Assembly (NCBI GenBank): GCA_024734495.1
Contig: JALMQS010000903.1
Location: 1 to 64,000, forward strand
Length of the DNA: 64,000 nucleotides
Reading direction: 5' to 3'
Source of the DNA: Forficula auricularia
Taxonomy: Eukaryota > Arthropoda > Insecta > Dermaptera > Forficulidae
In this document: one piece after another, positions 33,290 through 43,495 of the stretch
Layout of the letters: every line of letters starts with the position of its first letter
How positions within the stretch are numbered: position 1 is the first letter of the stretch
The notes under the pieces: generated by a model
What the model was told of the DNA's origin: nothing
The model's input: only the letters and a program-made list of their open reading frames with translations
Databases searched by the model: none
Translations under genes and position numbers: made by a program

Positions 33290-34407
33290 ATAAGCTATGG
33301 GGAAACCCGTTGGTCCAACGGGGTAGAATTTTCATTTTTGACACTCCCCCCGCCCCATTTTGAAGGAGTTGAAAGATAGGATTTTTGGAATTTTTCCTTT
33401 GTTTGTGTCACAAATTCTACTGGCAAGCCAAATTTTCATGATCCTGGAATGATTGGAAGTACCCTATAGGTTTTGATAACTTGTCAGTCGAGTCAGTGAG
33501 TGCCAAAATTAGCTATTTTCTCAGGTCCATATCTCAGAATCTATTTAAGCTATATTATTGAAATTTGATTACTCTCTTCAAGATGGATTACATAATTATA
33601 TGTGTATAATTTCAGCTTTGTATCTCAAATGGGTTCCGAGCTGCAGGGGGTCGAAATTGGCTCGAAATGGTTCGTGTAAATAGCGTACAGCGTGTACAGG
33701 CCAAGCCAATGCTCGAACTTGGCCTGCGCACGCTGGCGCTTGATTACAAATTAGAAGAGTTAATGTCACCCTACTCAAAAATTAAACTCGAGTGTTAAAA
33801 TACTAATGCATTAGAGAGTATCTTGGCACTCAGGTTCATTTTCTGAGGGTGTGAAATCAACCCTTCTGACTTGTAATAAAAAGCATCTCGGATTCAGTAG
33901 TTGACAATCTTTCGTGCTTTCTAGAAATACGACTATTAATAAATTATTTTATCTATTAATTTAGTTTACTATACTTATAAAATTATCTTCCCCAGTCTCT
34001 AAATGTTTGTCTTAAATATTATTCTTAATGAACTTAGTAAAATATCCTGAGTTGAATTTCTTTATGTTCCTCCTAAATTGTTAATAAGAAATTTTCGAGA
34101 TATAACTGCTGTTAAACTGAAACGTTATAAATTCAAATTAGCGAGCACAAAACTCCAGCATTTGCTAGATGTATTAATGCTTGAACGTAAATAACGTTAA
34201 TAAATATTTTGGAAGTTAATTATTTTCTGTACAATAAGATCGTTTATAAACTTGATTAAAAAGCATCCTATTTATTATTGGATCCAAAGTATAAAATGAT
34301 AAATGCTTTTCTTTGATATTTATACCATTTATTTATGTGTGCTTCAAATTAGACATTGATTTATTTTTTAAGAAAAATTTCATCAATTCTACCTAAAGTG
34401 TGAGGAA
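33290..34407. other. Dispersed repeat pieces and unassigned sequence
   Basis: 33300-33560 has AACCCGTTGGTCCAACGGGG (a short hairpin) and a C-rich block, similar in style to the 13.1 and 40.3 kb repeats. A GC-richer patch at 33640-33750 gives an open minus frame without any domain. The rest is AT-rich. Confidence 0.4.
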
Positions 34408-34559
34408 TGAGAAATGTAGTCTGCAGTTCGGTTCTATCTAGATCTCGGTTCGATTAGATAAAAAAATAATGCACGTGCCGTTTGGCTCCCAAATCACTTA
34501 TAAACCTTCTCACAGGTTCGGTTCTATATAGATCTAGGTTTGATTAGATAAATAACCTT
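34408..34559. repeat. Left part of a small TIR-like element split by the LTR element
   Basis: AAATGTAGTCTGCAGTTCGG (34408) is matched inverted by GACCGTAGACTACATTT at about 39488-39507, on the far side of the LTR retrotransposon. Between lie two direct repeats of about 34 bp (34429-34462 and 34518-34551). Confidence 0.4.
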
Positions 34560-34563
34560 ATAT
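34560..34563. repeat. Target site duplication ATAT (left)
   Basis: ATAT here and at 39464-39467 flank the element. A 4-bp ATAT duplication is characteristic of the 17.6/297 group of gypsy-type elements. Confidence 0.7.
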
Positions 34564-34873
34564 ATTTAAGTTGAAAACTGCGCGTCAAACTCAAGCCAGC
34601 CAGCCAGCCAACCAGTCCCAATGACTTGACATCAATCTCAGCTGACGTGTAACTTAATAAATCAAAAATTATAATTATTAATAAGAAATAATAAAGGACC
34701 TGAAAAATCGATTCTAAATTCAATTTCAGGTATTGTTCAAATATTTGATCTGTATTTAATTTGTATATAATTTGTATATAATTTGTAATATATTAATCTA
34801 CATTGTATCATAACCTATTAAAACTAAATTCAATTTCAGAATTCGATTTTCATTTACCTAAGAAGAAACTTAC
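34564..34873 (+). repeat. 5' LTR
   Basis: Matches 39153-39463. Contains an AGCC tandem (34593-34608), two TTGTATATAA units that could supply a TATA box (about 34761-34783), and a 16-bp direct repeat CTAAATTCAATTTCAG at 34714-34729 and 34824-34839. The first repeat is followed by GT and the second ends in AG, outlining a 110-nt intron-like segment. Confidence 0.9.
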
Positions 34874-34901
34874 AAATCGATTTTTCTCCTACCACCAAAA
34901 G

Positions 34902-35989
34902 ATGCCGACTAAAGTAAGGATACATCTAAAAAAAGAAGAGATTGAAGGTTCCTTGGTGAATTCGATCAAAAGCATAAAATTAATATCGGATAATCTAGTC
35001 TATGCATTTCCTGAAGAACATCAAGGTGAGAAATCACACAAAGAACTAAGCCAAATTACTTTAATCAAGTCAGCGTTTAAAAGCATGTCCAAAGAGGGAC
35101 ATTTCAGAAATGTTAATATAACTTTATCAGATGAGATTAAGAAACTATATATAGATGAAGACAATAATTTTATATTTAAAGATTTTTTTGGAAGAATCAA
35201 CTGAAGGAAGTCTAGATTCTTCAATAAGATCCAGAATCGATGAGGATAAAACTGATACTCTCAATAACCTGGACTTAGAAATTAAAAGAAAAGAAAACAT
35301 ATTATTAGATATCGAAAAAAAATTTAACTTAAATAAATTTTATGGCATTCAACAAAATGCAGCAGAATGGTTAAAATTTTTTGAAATAGAATGTGAACGA
35401 CATAAAATATATGATAGTATTATGAAGATACAAATTATAAGATTCTTCTTAGAGGGCAATTCAAAAGAATGGTATAGAAGTAACTTGAAAAAGATATCTG
35501 ATAACGATTGGTCAAAATGGACAAAATCTTTTTTATTGATTTATGCAAAAAGAGGTTGGGCTGAAGTTAGATATGCTTACAAATTTAAGTATATAGATGG
35601 TTCAATAATTGATTACAGTTTAAAAAAGAAAGTCTCTTACTAGATGCTGAACCTTCGATCTCAGAAGTGTCAAAAATAAATCACATTGTTATAGGTTTAC
35701 CTCAAAATATACAAGATATTCTTGATAAAGAAGAAATAAAAAACACAGACCAATTGATTAATATTCTTAGAAAATATGATTTAGAATATTTAAAAAAAGA
35801 TAGAAAAGAAATAAAAAAAAGCCTAATGACAGATATGTTATAAAGACACCATGTTACAAATGTGAAAAATTAGGATGGCCAAACAGATACCATCCTACTG
35901 CTATATGTCGTAATGGAGAAAGATATAAAGAAAAATATGAAATAAATTTAAATGAAAATATTGAGGGGTTTAAGAACCAAAAAAACTAG
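34902..35989 (+). pseudogene. gag: gag polyprotein, frame-disrupted
   Basis: Structural protein of the retrotransposon particle. The likely start is ATG 34902 (context AAAAGATGC), 28 nt after the LTR; an open frame also runs upstream into the LTR. Visible parts: an N-terminal region to about codon 95; a capsid-like helical region with NAAEWLKFFEIECERHKI and FFLEGNSKEWYRSNL, typical of gypsy capsids; SKINHIVIGLPQNIQDILDK; and a zinc-knuckle-like CYKCEKLGWPNRYHPTAIC (35851-35907, CX2CX9HX4C, longer than the usual CX2CX4HX4C). Frame breaks at T7 35183-35189 (one extra base), A6 35622-35627 and A8 35813-35820 (one missing base each) interrupt it. It ends at TAG 35987-35989 immediately after a slippery heptamer. 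As written it cannot make full-length Gag without correction or frameshifting. Confidence 0.8.
35980..35986 (+). promoter_or_regulatory. -1 ribosomal frameshift site, gag to pro
   Basis: A AAA AAC in the gag frame, directly followed by UAG. It fits X XXY YYZ, and the protease frame is exactly -1. A GC-rich stretch (GACGGCCCCGG) starts 3 nt downstream and may form a stimulatory structure. The same heptamer is used by some retroviruses at gag-pro. Function is inferred. Confidence 0.65.
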
Positions 35990-36340
35990 ACGGCCCCGGT
36001 AAAATCACACCATTGTTAACATTAAATGTACTAGTTGATGAATCTAGGAATATTGAAGCTGTTTATGACACAGGTTCTAATGTGTCATTAATAAATTATG
36101 AAATAATACAAGAACTAAAAAAAAAATAAAAAAAGATAAAACAATATTTAAAACAATAAATGGTGTGAATTTTGTAGAAGGCCGGGCCCACTTGCTACTT
36201 AAAATAAATAAAATATCTGATTTCATAGATATATATGTCGTAAAAAATAATAACTTTTCATACGACATGTTACTTGGCTTAGATGCAATAAAAAAATTTA
36301 AACTGATTCAGAATGAAGAATTAAAAATATTTCAAAAGAT
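35986..36340 (+). CDS. pro: Aspartic protease region of pol
   Basis: Cleaves Gag and Pol precursors. After the -1 shift the frame reads into ITPLLTLNVLVDESRN and the active-site motif VYDTGSNVSLI (D-T-G, with the hydrophobic run expected after it). The second half of the fold continues after an A10 run (36117-36126), where the frame must change by -1, into FVEGRAHLLLKI and the terminal MLLGLDAIKKF motif (hydrophobic-hydrophobic-G-x-D, the ALLGRD-like signature). The A10 break falls inside the protease domain, not at a domain boundary, so a lost base is more likely than a second programmed shift. All protease hallmarks are otherwise present. Confidence 0.75.
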
Positions 36341-36599
36341 TAACAGTAAAAATGTAAAAGAAATAAAAAAAGATAATTTTAAATTAAAAGAAATGAATAA
36401 TAAATTAGAAGAGATAGACACATTCCAAAAAACAAATGATAATACAAAAATAATTGAAAAAGAATTAAAAATAGATAATATTGAATTAATAGAAAATAAT
36501 AAAATAAAACAGATAAATTTAAATGAATATATAAACATTAATGAATATGAACATTACTTAAGTCATTTAGACGATAAAAAAAGAAATGATATAAAAAAC

Positions 36600-38020
36600 T
36601 TATTATTAAAAAAAGAAAAAGGTTTTGCTAAGGATAAATATGACGTTGGAAGAGTCCAAAATGTGGAAGCTCAAATAAAATTAATGGAATATAAATATGT
36701 GTCAAAGAAACCATATCGATGCTCTTTACCAGATCAAAAAGAAATTGACTACCAAATATCAAAACTTCTTGAAGCTGGATTAATAGAAGAATCTAGTTCA
36801 CCTTTTGCAGCCCCAGTTACATTGGCATTCAAGAAGGATGAAGGCAGAAGATCACGTTTGTGTGTCGATTTCCGAGAACTTAACCGGATCCTTATTCCGG
36901 AAAGTCATCCTTTCCCAAGGATTGAAGACATAATGGTGAAAGCGGGTAGTTGCACTTGGTTCTCAGCTTTAGACATAAATTCTGCATTTTGGTCAATCCC
37001 AGTGAGAAGTAAAGATAGAGACAAATTGGGATTTGTTACCCAAAATGGTCATTGGCAGTGGACTACTTTGCCATTCGGTCTCAAAGTGTCGAGTAGTATA
37101 TTCCAGAGAGTGTTAGCAAACATAATAAGAAGAAACAAACTAAGTGATTTTTGCATAAATTATATTGACGACATATTGATATTCTCTAACACCTTTGAAG
37201 AACATTTAAAGCATATCGACTTATTAATAGATGTGATCCAAAAAGAAGGTTTCAAATTAAAACTTTTAAAATGTAATTTCGCCAAAAATTCAATAAAATA
37301 TTTGGGCCATATCATTGAGAAAGGTCAAGTGAGACCATATAAGGACAACCTTATAGCAATAAAATGTTTTGAAAGGCCTAAAAACAAGAAAAATATAAGA
37401 CAATTTTTAGGGAAGTGTAATTTTTATTATAAATACATTGAAAATGCAATAAAAACATTAGAGCCTTTACACAATTTATTAAGGAAAAATGTCAAGTTTG
37501 AGTGGAGCGAGAGTTGCGAGCAAGCATTTAACTCAATAAAAGAATATTTGTGTTCAAGCCCAATACTTTCAATTTACGACCAAGACAAAGAGGTTTTTAT
37601 ATACACCGACGCCAGTGTTGAAGGTCTTGGAGGTGTGCTTAAACAACCACAGGCAAATGGTGTTCTCCACCCAGTAGCCTACTTCTCAAAAAAATTGAAC
37701 CCCACCCAAAAAAAGCACAAGGCTATATACCTAGAATGCCTAGCTATTAAAGAGGCCATAAAATACTGGCAACATTGGTTAATAGGTCGACAATTTACTG
37801 TAATAACTGACCATAAGCCTTTGGAGACTTTGCGAGTAAAAGCAAGAACTGATGAACCTCTCGGAGAACTGATATTCTATCTGTCTCAATATAATTTTAA
37901 AATTATATACTCTCCAGGAAAAACAAACTTAGAGGCTGACTCTCTATCAAGAAACCCAGTATTAGAGAGCTTTGAAAACGAAGAAGACATCTTAAAAGTA
38001 GTAAATATAGTATCTTTGGA
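36600..38020 (+). CDS. pol: Reverse transcriptase and RNase H
   Basis: Copies element RNA into DNA in cytoplasmic particles. It lies in one uninterrupted 789-codon frame (36165-38534). RT motifs: SSPFAAPVTLAFKKD; CVDFRELNRIL near 36860; FSALDINSAFWSIPV; LPFGLKVSSSIFQRV; catalytic YIDD at 37161-37172; KYLGHII. The connection includes FLGKCNFYYKYI. RNase H follows with YTDASVEGLGGVL (first D near 37608), YLECLAIKEAI (E near 37732), ITDHKPLE (D 37809) and EADSLSR. All catalytic acidic residues I can place are intact. This is the best preserved gene in the window. The N-terminal part (36340-36600) is lysine- and asparagine-rich linker. A host gene is excluded by the LTR context. Confidence 0.92.
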
Positions 38021-38059
38021 AGAAATCATGAATGATCAGGAGTTAAACAAAGAAGAGTT

Positions 38060-39136
38060 AAATAATTCTAAGAATGTAGTAAAAAAAGGTGATATCGCAT
38101 TCAAAGGTTTGAGAAATAATGAAAGAATATTTGTATCAAGAAGATTTGGCGATGAATTAATAAAAAAGGTTCATGACTTCTATGGACATATTGGTGTTAA
38201 GCATTTGCTAAATAAAATAAGACCTCATTATTATTTCAAGAATATGGACAAATTAATAAGAAAATTTTGCAGAACATGCTCGACATGCATTGAAAACAAA
38301 TCAAGAAGAGGCAGATTAATAGGACAAATGTCACAGCTTGGACCCGCAAAAGAACCATATGAAATCATGTCAATTGACACAATTGGAGGATTTTCTGGGA
38401 ATAAATCATCTAAAAAGTACATGCACATCCTAGTGGATCATATGACAAGATATGTATTTGCTCTGACCTCAAAAACACAGACAGCAAATGATTTTATAAA
38501 ATTGATTGACCCAATAACAAAAAAAATTCAATAAAGACATTATTGGGCGATCAATATGCTGGGATAAACTCAAAAGAGCTAAAAAACTACCTCAAAGACA
38601 AAAATATCAAATTAATATTCACTTGTGTTGATTGTCCTGAATCGAACGGTTTAAATGAGAGGGCAAATCAAACAATCGTAAACAGAATAAGATGTAAAAT
38701 AAATGGGGATAACAAAAGAAGAAATTGGTCTGTGATAGCAGATGAATGTATCAAGGAATATAATAATACTGTTCACAGTGTTACAGGATTCGCACCAGAA
38801 TACTTACTTTTCGGAAACAAATCCGAGATAATTCCAAGAAGTCTCCAACAGGAAAGTAATATGGAGAAAGACAGAGAGCAAGCAGTAAAGAACTCGATCG
38901 AAGAATTCAAAAAAAATAAAGCCAGAGTAGATAAAAGAAGGAAGGAATATGAATTCAAGAAAGATGAAATGGTATATGTCGAAACAGGCAGCAAATTAAA
39001 CAAAAATAAACTAGACAAGATCAGAAGAGGACCTTTCCGAATTGTGCGAAAAATTTCAAATTCCATCTATGAAGTAGCATTTAAAAAAAGGGAAGAAAAC
39101 AACATTGTTTCACAAAAGAAAGTTACTGCCAGCTGA
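38060..39136 (+). CDS. int: Integrase, one frame break
   Basis: Inserts the cDNA into the genome. N-terminal zinc-binding domain: VHDFYGHIGVKH then CRTCSTC (H-H-C-C type). Catalytic core: first D in SIDTIGG (about 38374), second D in GDQYAG (38549-38551), E in NGLNERANQT (38657-38659). D and E are separated by 35 residues, the D,D(35)E spacing. The C-terminal part has a chromatin/DNA-binding module with RRGPFRIVRKIS (GPY/F-type). The frame shifts by -1 at the A8 run 38519-38526, between the first and second D, so the copy as written stops at 38532-38534 and the rest is open from 38528 to 39136. No chromodomain-like tail is evident. It ends just before the purine tract, leaving no room for env. 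Confidence 0.88.
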
Positions 39137-39142
39137 TGTCTC

Positions 39143-39152
39143 GGAGGGGGAG
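39143..39152 (+). promoter_or_regulatory. Polypurine tract
   Basis: GGAGGGGGAG directly abuts the 3' LTR (starting ATTTAAG). It fixes the LTR start and is the expected plus-strand primer site. Confidence 0.85.
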
Positions 39153-39463
39153 ATTTAAGTTTGAAAACTGCGCGTCAAACTCAAGCCAGCCAGCCAGCCA
39201 ACCAGTCCCAATGACTTGACATCAATCTCAGCTGACGTGTAACTTAATAAATCAAAAATTATAATTATTAATAAGAAATAATAAAGGACCTGAAAAATCG
39301 ATTCTAAATTCAATTTCAGGTATTGTTCAAATATTTGATCTGTATTTAATTTGTATATAATTTGTATATAATTTGTAATATATTAATGTACATTGTATCA
39401 TAACCTATTAAAACTAAATTCAATTTCAGAATTCGATTTTCATTTACCTAAGAAGAAACTTAC
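39153..39463 (+). repeat. 3' LTR
   Basis: 311 bp, differing from the 5' LTR by one T insertion near its start and G instead of C at 39388. Followed by the ATAT duplication. Confidence 0.9.
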
Positions 39464-40039
39464 ATATATATGTTTCCATATGACAGACCGTAGACTACAT
39501 TTTTACCAAAATTGAAATTGAATATATAAGCCTCACGACTTTCCTTTACAATCAATCTTTCGTTCTTTGAAATATTCTTATCGACTTTATTGTTTCAAAT
39601 TGATCCACCGGAAGTTAAAAATGTAAAAATTAAAGTTTACTTCTGGTGAACCAGTTGAACCAAAATTTTGCTGTGTTGTTTTTAGCTGATACTCAATGAA
39701 GATTTAAAATTCCATTGCTTGACGGCAGTGATTCCCAATTAGGAGGGTTCAGCGAAAATTACACATACATTAAATTATTATGTGCCAAGCAGTAGGGATT
39801 TCACAAGATTTAATTAAATATTTCTAGGGTTTCCTTAACAGAAAATGATTGTGAAATGCTATACGAATTATTATCTTTTCTGAGTAATAGGCCTTTAAAA
39901 TATGTTTGCCTCACGTCTAATTCCGTTCCACAATTTCAACCAGGATATATTTAATGCCTGCAAAAAACATGTTAATTTCAATTTGCAGACTAATTTTGAA
40001 AAAATAAATAAATAAAAATTAGAATAATTTTTGGGACCG
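39464..40039. other. Right flank of the LTR element, unassigned
   Basis: Starts with the second ATAT copy, then the inverted end of the interrupted small element (to about 39510). A TATATAAG at 39522 and GTTAAAAATG near 39615 gave no clear LTR or gene. AT-rich to 40039. Confidence 0.4.
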
Positions 40040-40480
40040 AAAACTATTTTGATTAAAAAAATTGAGCGATACCATGGCATTTCGCTCTACAAAAAAGATC
40101 TAATAAGTGAACATCGAAAAAATTATATTTTTCGAGATAATTATTGTTTTGTCAAAATGTCTCTTAGTCTGTCTGGTTGTCTGGTTGGGTGTCCCTTAGT
40201 CTGTGCCTTACCAAATTTTTGTGGACCAACTAGATCAAAAACTAGTGAGAATATCGAAACCAAATTTCACACGTAGTTTTAGTCCATTGAGATTAAGAGC
40301 TGATTAGATTTTGGTGCATATCGACCCAAAATAAAGGGGGTGGAGGGGAGTTAAAAATTAAAAATCTAGGCCATTTGAGCAAACTCAACCAAATTTTGTA
40401 TACATAATCAGTGGACCCCCAGAAGTCTAAAATGCAAAGACTAACCCCCCCCTACATGATTATAAATAATTTTAGGGGCC
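40040..40480 (+). repeat. Dispersed repeat, relative of the 13.1-kb repeat
   Basis: AACTCAACCAAATTTTGTAT and GAAGTCTAAAATGCAAA are shared with 13076-13220, and GCTGATTAG-TTTTGGT-CATATCG with element X. It contains GTCTGTCTGGTTGTCTGG-type simple sequence. No gene. Confidence 0.45.
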
Positions 40481-41526
40481 AGGTTGTATGGTAACGTCAA
40501 GTGGATGGCCACATCAGAACACGTCAGCTTATTTTTATAAATACATATTTAATTTAATTTCCATTAATATAATTGTATTAATAAAATTTATACAAATTAT
40601 CATACATTTTTCATTTAAAAAGGGCAACTAAGAGTATCATGATTTAATTATAGCTAGAGGGGTCTACAAAAATGTACCGTGTCAAGGGGGAAGGAAGATT
40701 GGAAATGCCTGGATTTGGCGTGATGTATTTTATGGTGCCCCCTTACCCTTGCTATTCTTCAATTTCAAAATCTTGAGCTATTTCTTCAAGCCAATAATTA
40801 ATTTAAATTTTTAGATGTAACAAAGTGATAGGTTCTTTTGAAATTTTGAGGATTGATGCCCTCAAACTATAAAAACCTCCGGAGAAAAATCTAATACTTC
40901 CATATAAATACGAGTATTATCATATATTGAAAAACAAAATACTGTTGTTTATAAATTCTTTAGTTCTTATAATATACCTATATATATTTCAAAATTCTTG
41001 TTCTAACATTCAATTTGTGCTTGTGTATATGTTTATTTATAATTGTAACAATTAAATAGCGATTCCATTTATCCGGGAATTTATTTATTTATTTTTTATT
41101 TGGTTTGTTACTCTTTTGGTGGAATTCATTTGATAAACGGAATTTTAATAGGATTCACCAGAATCTTCGCTTGGAATTGAAAAACACGATCCGAGTGTAA
41201 TATGTGGAATAATGTTTTTGTGTAAATAAAAAAAAAAAAAAATAAACAGGCGTTGAGCGCAATTTTATATATCGTAAAAAATATATGCGAATCCATGTGA
41301 TATGCTTCATCTAGCATTACAATTAAAAAAAAAGAAAGTGTTCTCATTCAAATAGAATTCAAATCAAAACTGTAAAAAAAAAACACATTCAATATTCAAA
41401 TATTCAAAAGAATTTTAATTTATTCACAAGAAATATAAAATAGACAAAAGAGGGAAAAATTTCCATCAAAAAATGAATCAAATGAAAAAGAGATATAAAA
41501 ATAAACAATAATTTAAGCTGAGAACT
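40481..41526. other. Unassigned stretch
   Basis: No gene supported. Short minus frames (41126-41347, 41404-41643) are AT-rich and lack domains. Confidence 0.4.
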
Positions 41527-41625
41527 TGACAACCGGCTAAAAATCTGATTCCTACATAGAATACATAATTTAATAATAGTAACGTAAATTGGCTGATGGC
41601 CATAAGGGCCTAAAAGGCAAAAAAA
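41527..41625 (+). mobile_element. SINE type 1, 3' fragment
   Basis: AACCGGCTAAAAATCTGATT through GTAACGTAAATTGGCTGATG matches the body of 23543-23703; the tRNA-like head is missing. Confidence 0.6.
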
Positions 41626-41651
41626 GGTGTGAACTTGCAGCAAGAAACAAC

Positions 41652-41930
41652 AAAATAATTCATTAAATGAATTTAACTTTAAAGGACATCATAGATATTA
41701 GTTGAAATATTTTTACATTGCATATCAGAAAGGTTCGTCCCCTTAGGAATCGAACCCAAGCGCTAACTAAGCTTGCCGGGCCAGTAGCCAAACCCTTAAG
41801 ACCAACCCTTAAGGGTTTGGCTACTGGACGTGCACGTTGGTTGACTAAGGGACTGAATTTTCTGACTATCAATGTAAAAATATTTCTCTAATATCTATGA
41901 TGTCCTTTAAGTTAAATTCATTTAATAATA
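41652..41930. repeat. Foldback with tRNA-like B-box in one arm
   Basis: TTAACTTTAAAGGACATCAT and its complement delimit arms of about 130 bp; the centre has CCAAACCCTTAAG twice, inverted. GAATCGAACCCAAGC (minus-strand B-box GGGTTCGATTC) suggests a SINE head was captured or is the source of the arms. Confidence 0.55.
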
Positions 41931-42217
41931 TTATATACTGGGTTGATTTTTGAAATAATTTCCATCTTTTTTCAAAAAAAGACACCCAAAAAGATACTTA
42001 AATCTTTGTTTTCACTGTAAAATAATTCATTTTTACTTTCGAAAATATTTTAATTTTAATTTTAAAGATTATTTGACAGTCTCATGGTCAGAGCACAGGG
42101 CTTTTTCGAGTAGAATTGTTCTTATATGATCGCGTGCTTTATATTTAAGTGTTCTCATGGAACAGAAATTCAGTCCAGTAAAGGTTCATATTTGGTGCTC
42201 AGTTAGAAGATTTATTT

Positions 42218-42380
42218 TTGACGTGACAACGTCTTATAATTCGATGAAGCCGGCGCTGCACGCTCGAAAAAACATGACTCATGATGGCGTTCCATTTAAG
42301 GCTTGAAGTGCAAGCGAGAGCGCGGAACGAGCGACAAAGATTGAGGCGGACTTTTTAAAAGCTACAGTTACAAAAATTTT
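42218..42380. repeat. GC-richer dispersed repeat piece
   Basis: ACGTGACAACGTCTTATAAT followed by a GCCGGCGCTGCACGCTCG block. The first motif is shared with the arm of the foldback at 42715-42845 (ACGTGACAACGTCATAAG), so these may be two ends of one element of about 560 bp. The class is unrecognised. Confidence 0.4.
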
Positions 42381-42714
42381 AATGATGTTTCCAAATTTTA
42401 AATTTTAAATTTAAGATTTATGAACAATAATTTAATCACAGTTTATTTTTATAATAAATTATTCAAAATTATTACTTTTTTACAACAAATTACAATTAAA
42501 TTTGCAAAAATAATTAAGTAACTAATTGAACAACAACATTTATTCAGTTTACTTGCTGAAATAAATAATGTCAATACAAAATTTATTATTATAAAATAAT
42601 AAAATCAAAAATTAAATTTTAACAGTCAAGTAGAAATTTAAACAATAAATTTTATTCAAGTATTTTGTAAATTTAAAATGATTTTCTGAACGAAGAATTT
42701 AATGAAAAAATCGG

Positions 42715-42845
42715 TTGTCTGTAAAGTCGGTTTACTGACGATAGTTGAACGTGACAACGTCATAAGAAAATACCATTCCATCAGTATTTTCTTATGACGT
42801 TGTCACGTTCAACTATCGTCAATAAACCGACTTTACAGGCAATAC
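42715..42845. repeat. Short foldback
   Basis: Arms 42715-42775 and 42783-42845: GTAAAGTCGGTTTACTGACG, GTTGAACGTGACAACGTC and complements around an 8-bp loop. Confidence 0.7.
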
Positions 42846-42945
42846 GATTTTTTTCAGATGATGTTACCTTTATTTAATTTATTTTTTACTATCCTAAGAA
42901 ATAGGAAGAAGTTACTGTAGACGTTTTATTATAATGCATCGCATC

Positions 42946-43171
42946 TTAAGGGAGTTCAGGATAGCTTATCTATCTGGTTGGTCTTCGAAAAAACCTTTTG
43001 TATTTCTGTAGAGGGACAACGTCTGCCTACTAATTTTTTTAATTAAAAAAAATTGTTAATTTCAAATAAAAATCTTTGTTTTGATAATATTAATAAAAAG
43101 AATATTGAGATAAATTTTTTCTCATTATAAAAACATTTATTTAACACAGAAACGATTTCAACAAATAGAGT
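42946..43171 (+). mobile_element. TTAA MITE family 1, truncated
   Basis: Matches the first 225 bp of 2508-3114 (TTAAGGGAGTTCAGGATAGC, CATTATAAAAACATTTATTT), with the right end missing. Confidence 0.6.
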
Positions 43172-43300
43172 TAGGGGCATGTTTTGGACCATATTTAACA
43201 CAAATTATTTTTTATCTCGAAAACCGATAGAGATAGGTATAGGACAATATTAATAAAAAAAGTATTTTAATAAAGAGCGGTTCTAAAAACGTGTTAATAT

Positions 43301-43495
43301 ACGTGGTGTTCCATTAAAAAAAATAAAGTTGATACGACTTTTCGATGGAAGTCGAAACGTCGCAATGCTGAAAACATTTTCGATCGATAGAACAGGTAAG
43401 AAAATGTAAGGTGCTAAATTTTCAGAAAAATCCTGTGTTCCGTTTTCCATAAACGTCTAACGTGCAATCGACCGTGAATCACCCTGTATATGTAA
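43301..43495. mobile_element. Possible mariner-type MITE
   Basis: GTGGTGTTCCATTAAAA at the left and GTGAATCACCCTGTATA at the right resemble the GGGTGTTCC / CACCCTGTATA ends of small insect Tc1/mariner-type MITEs. The middle has GTCGAAACGTCGCAATGC. Confidence 0.4.

Larger units (their letters stand above)
34564..39463 (+). mobile_element. Ty3/gypsy-type LTR retrotransposon, 4.9 kb
   Basis: LTRs of 310 and 311 bp differ by one substitution (C at 34798, G at 39388) and one T indel, so the insertion is young. Order: 5' LTR, gag with zinc knuckle, protease, RT, RNase H, integrase, purine tract, 3' LTR. That domain order is the Ty3/gypsy order. There is no env: the last frame ends 16 bp before the 3' LTR. 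No TGG-starting primer binding site follows the 5' LTR. Five frame breaks all lie in A or T runs. Flanked by ATAT. Confidence 0.9.

Noticed and set aside
36117..36127. Second programmed -1 frameshift (pro-pol)
   Set aside because: The A10 run could slip, but the break falls inside the protease fold rather than between domains, so a lost base is the simpler reading.
38535..39152. env gene in the LTR element
   Set aside because: The only open frame there is the integrase C-terminus, which ends 16 bp before the 3' LTR.
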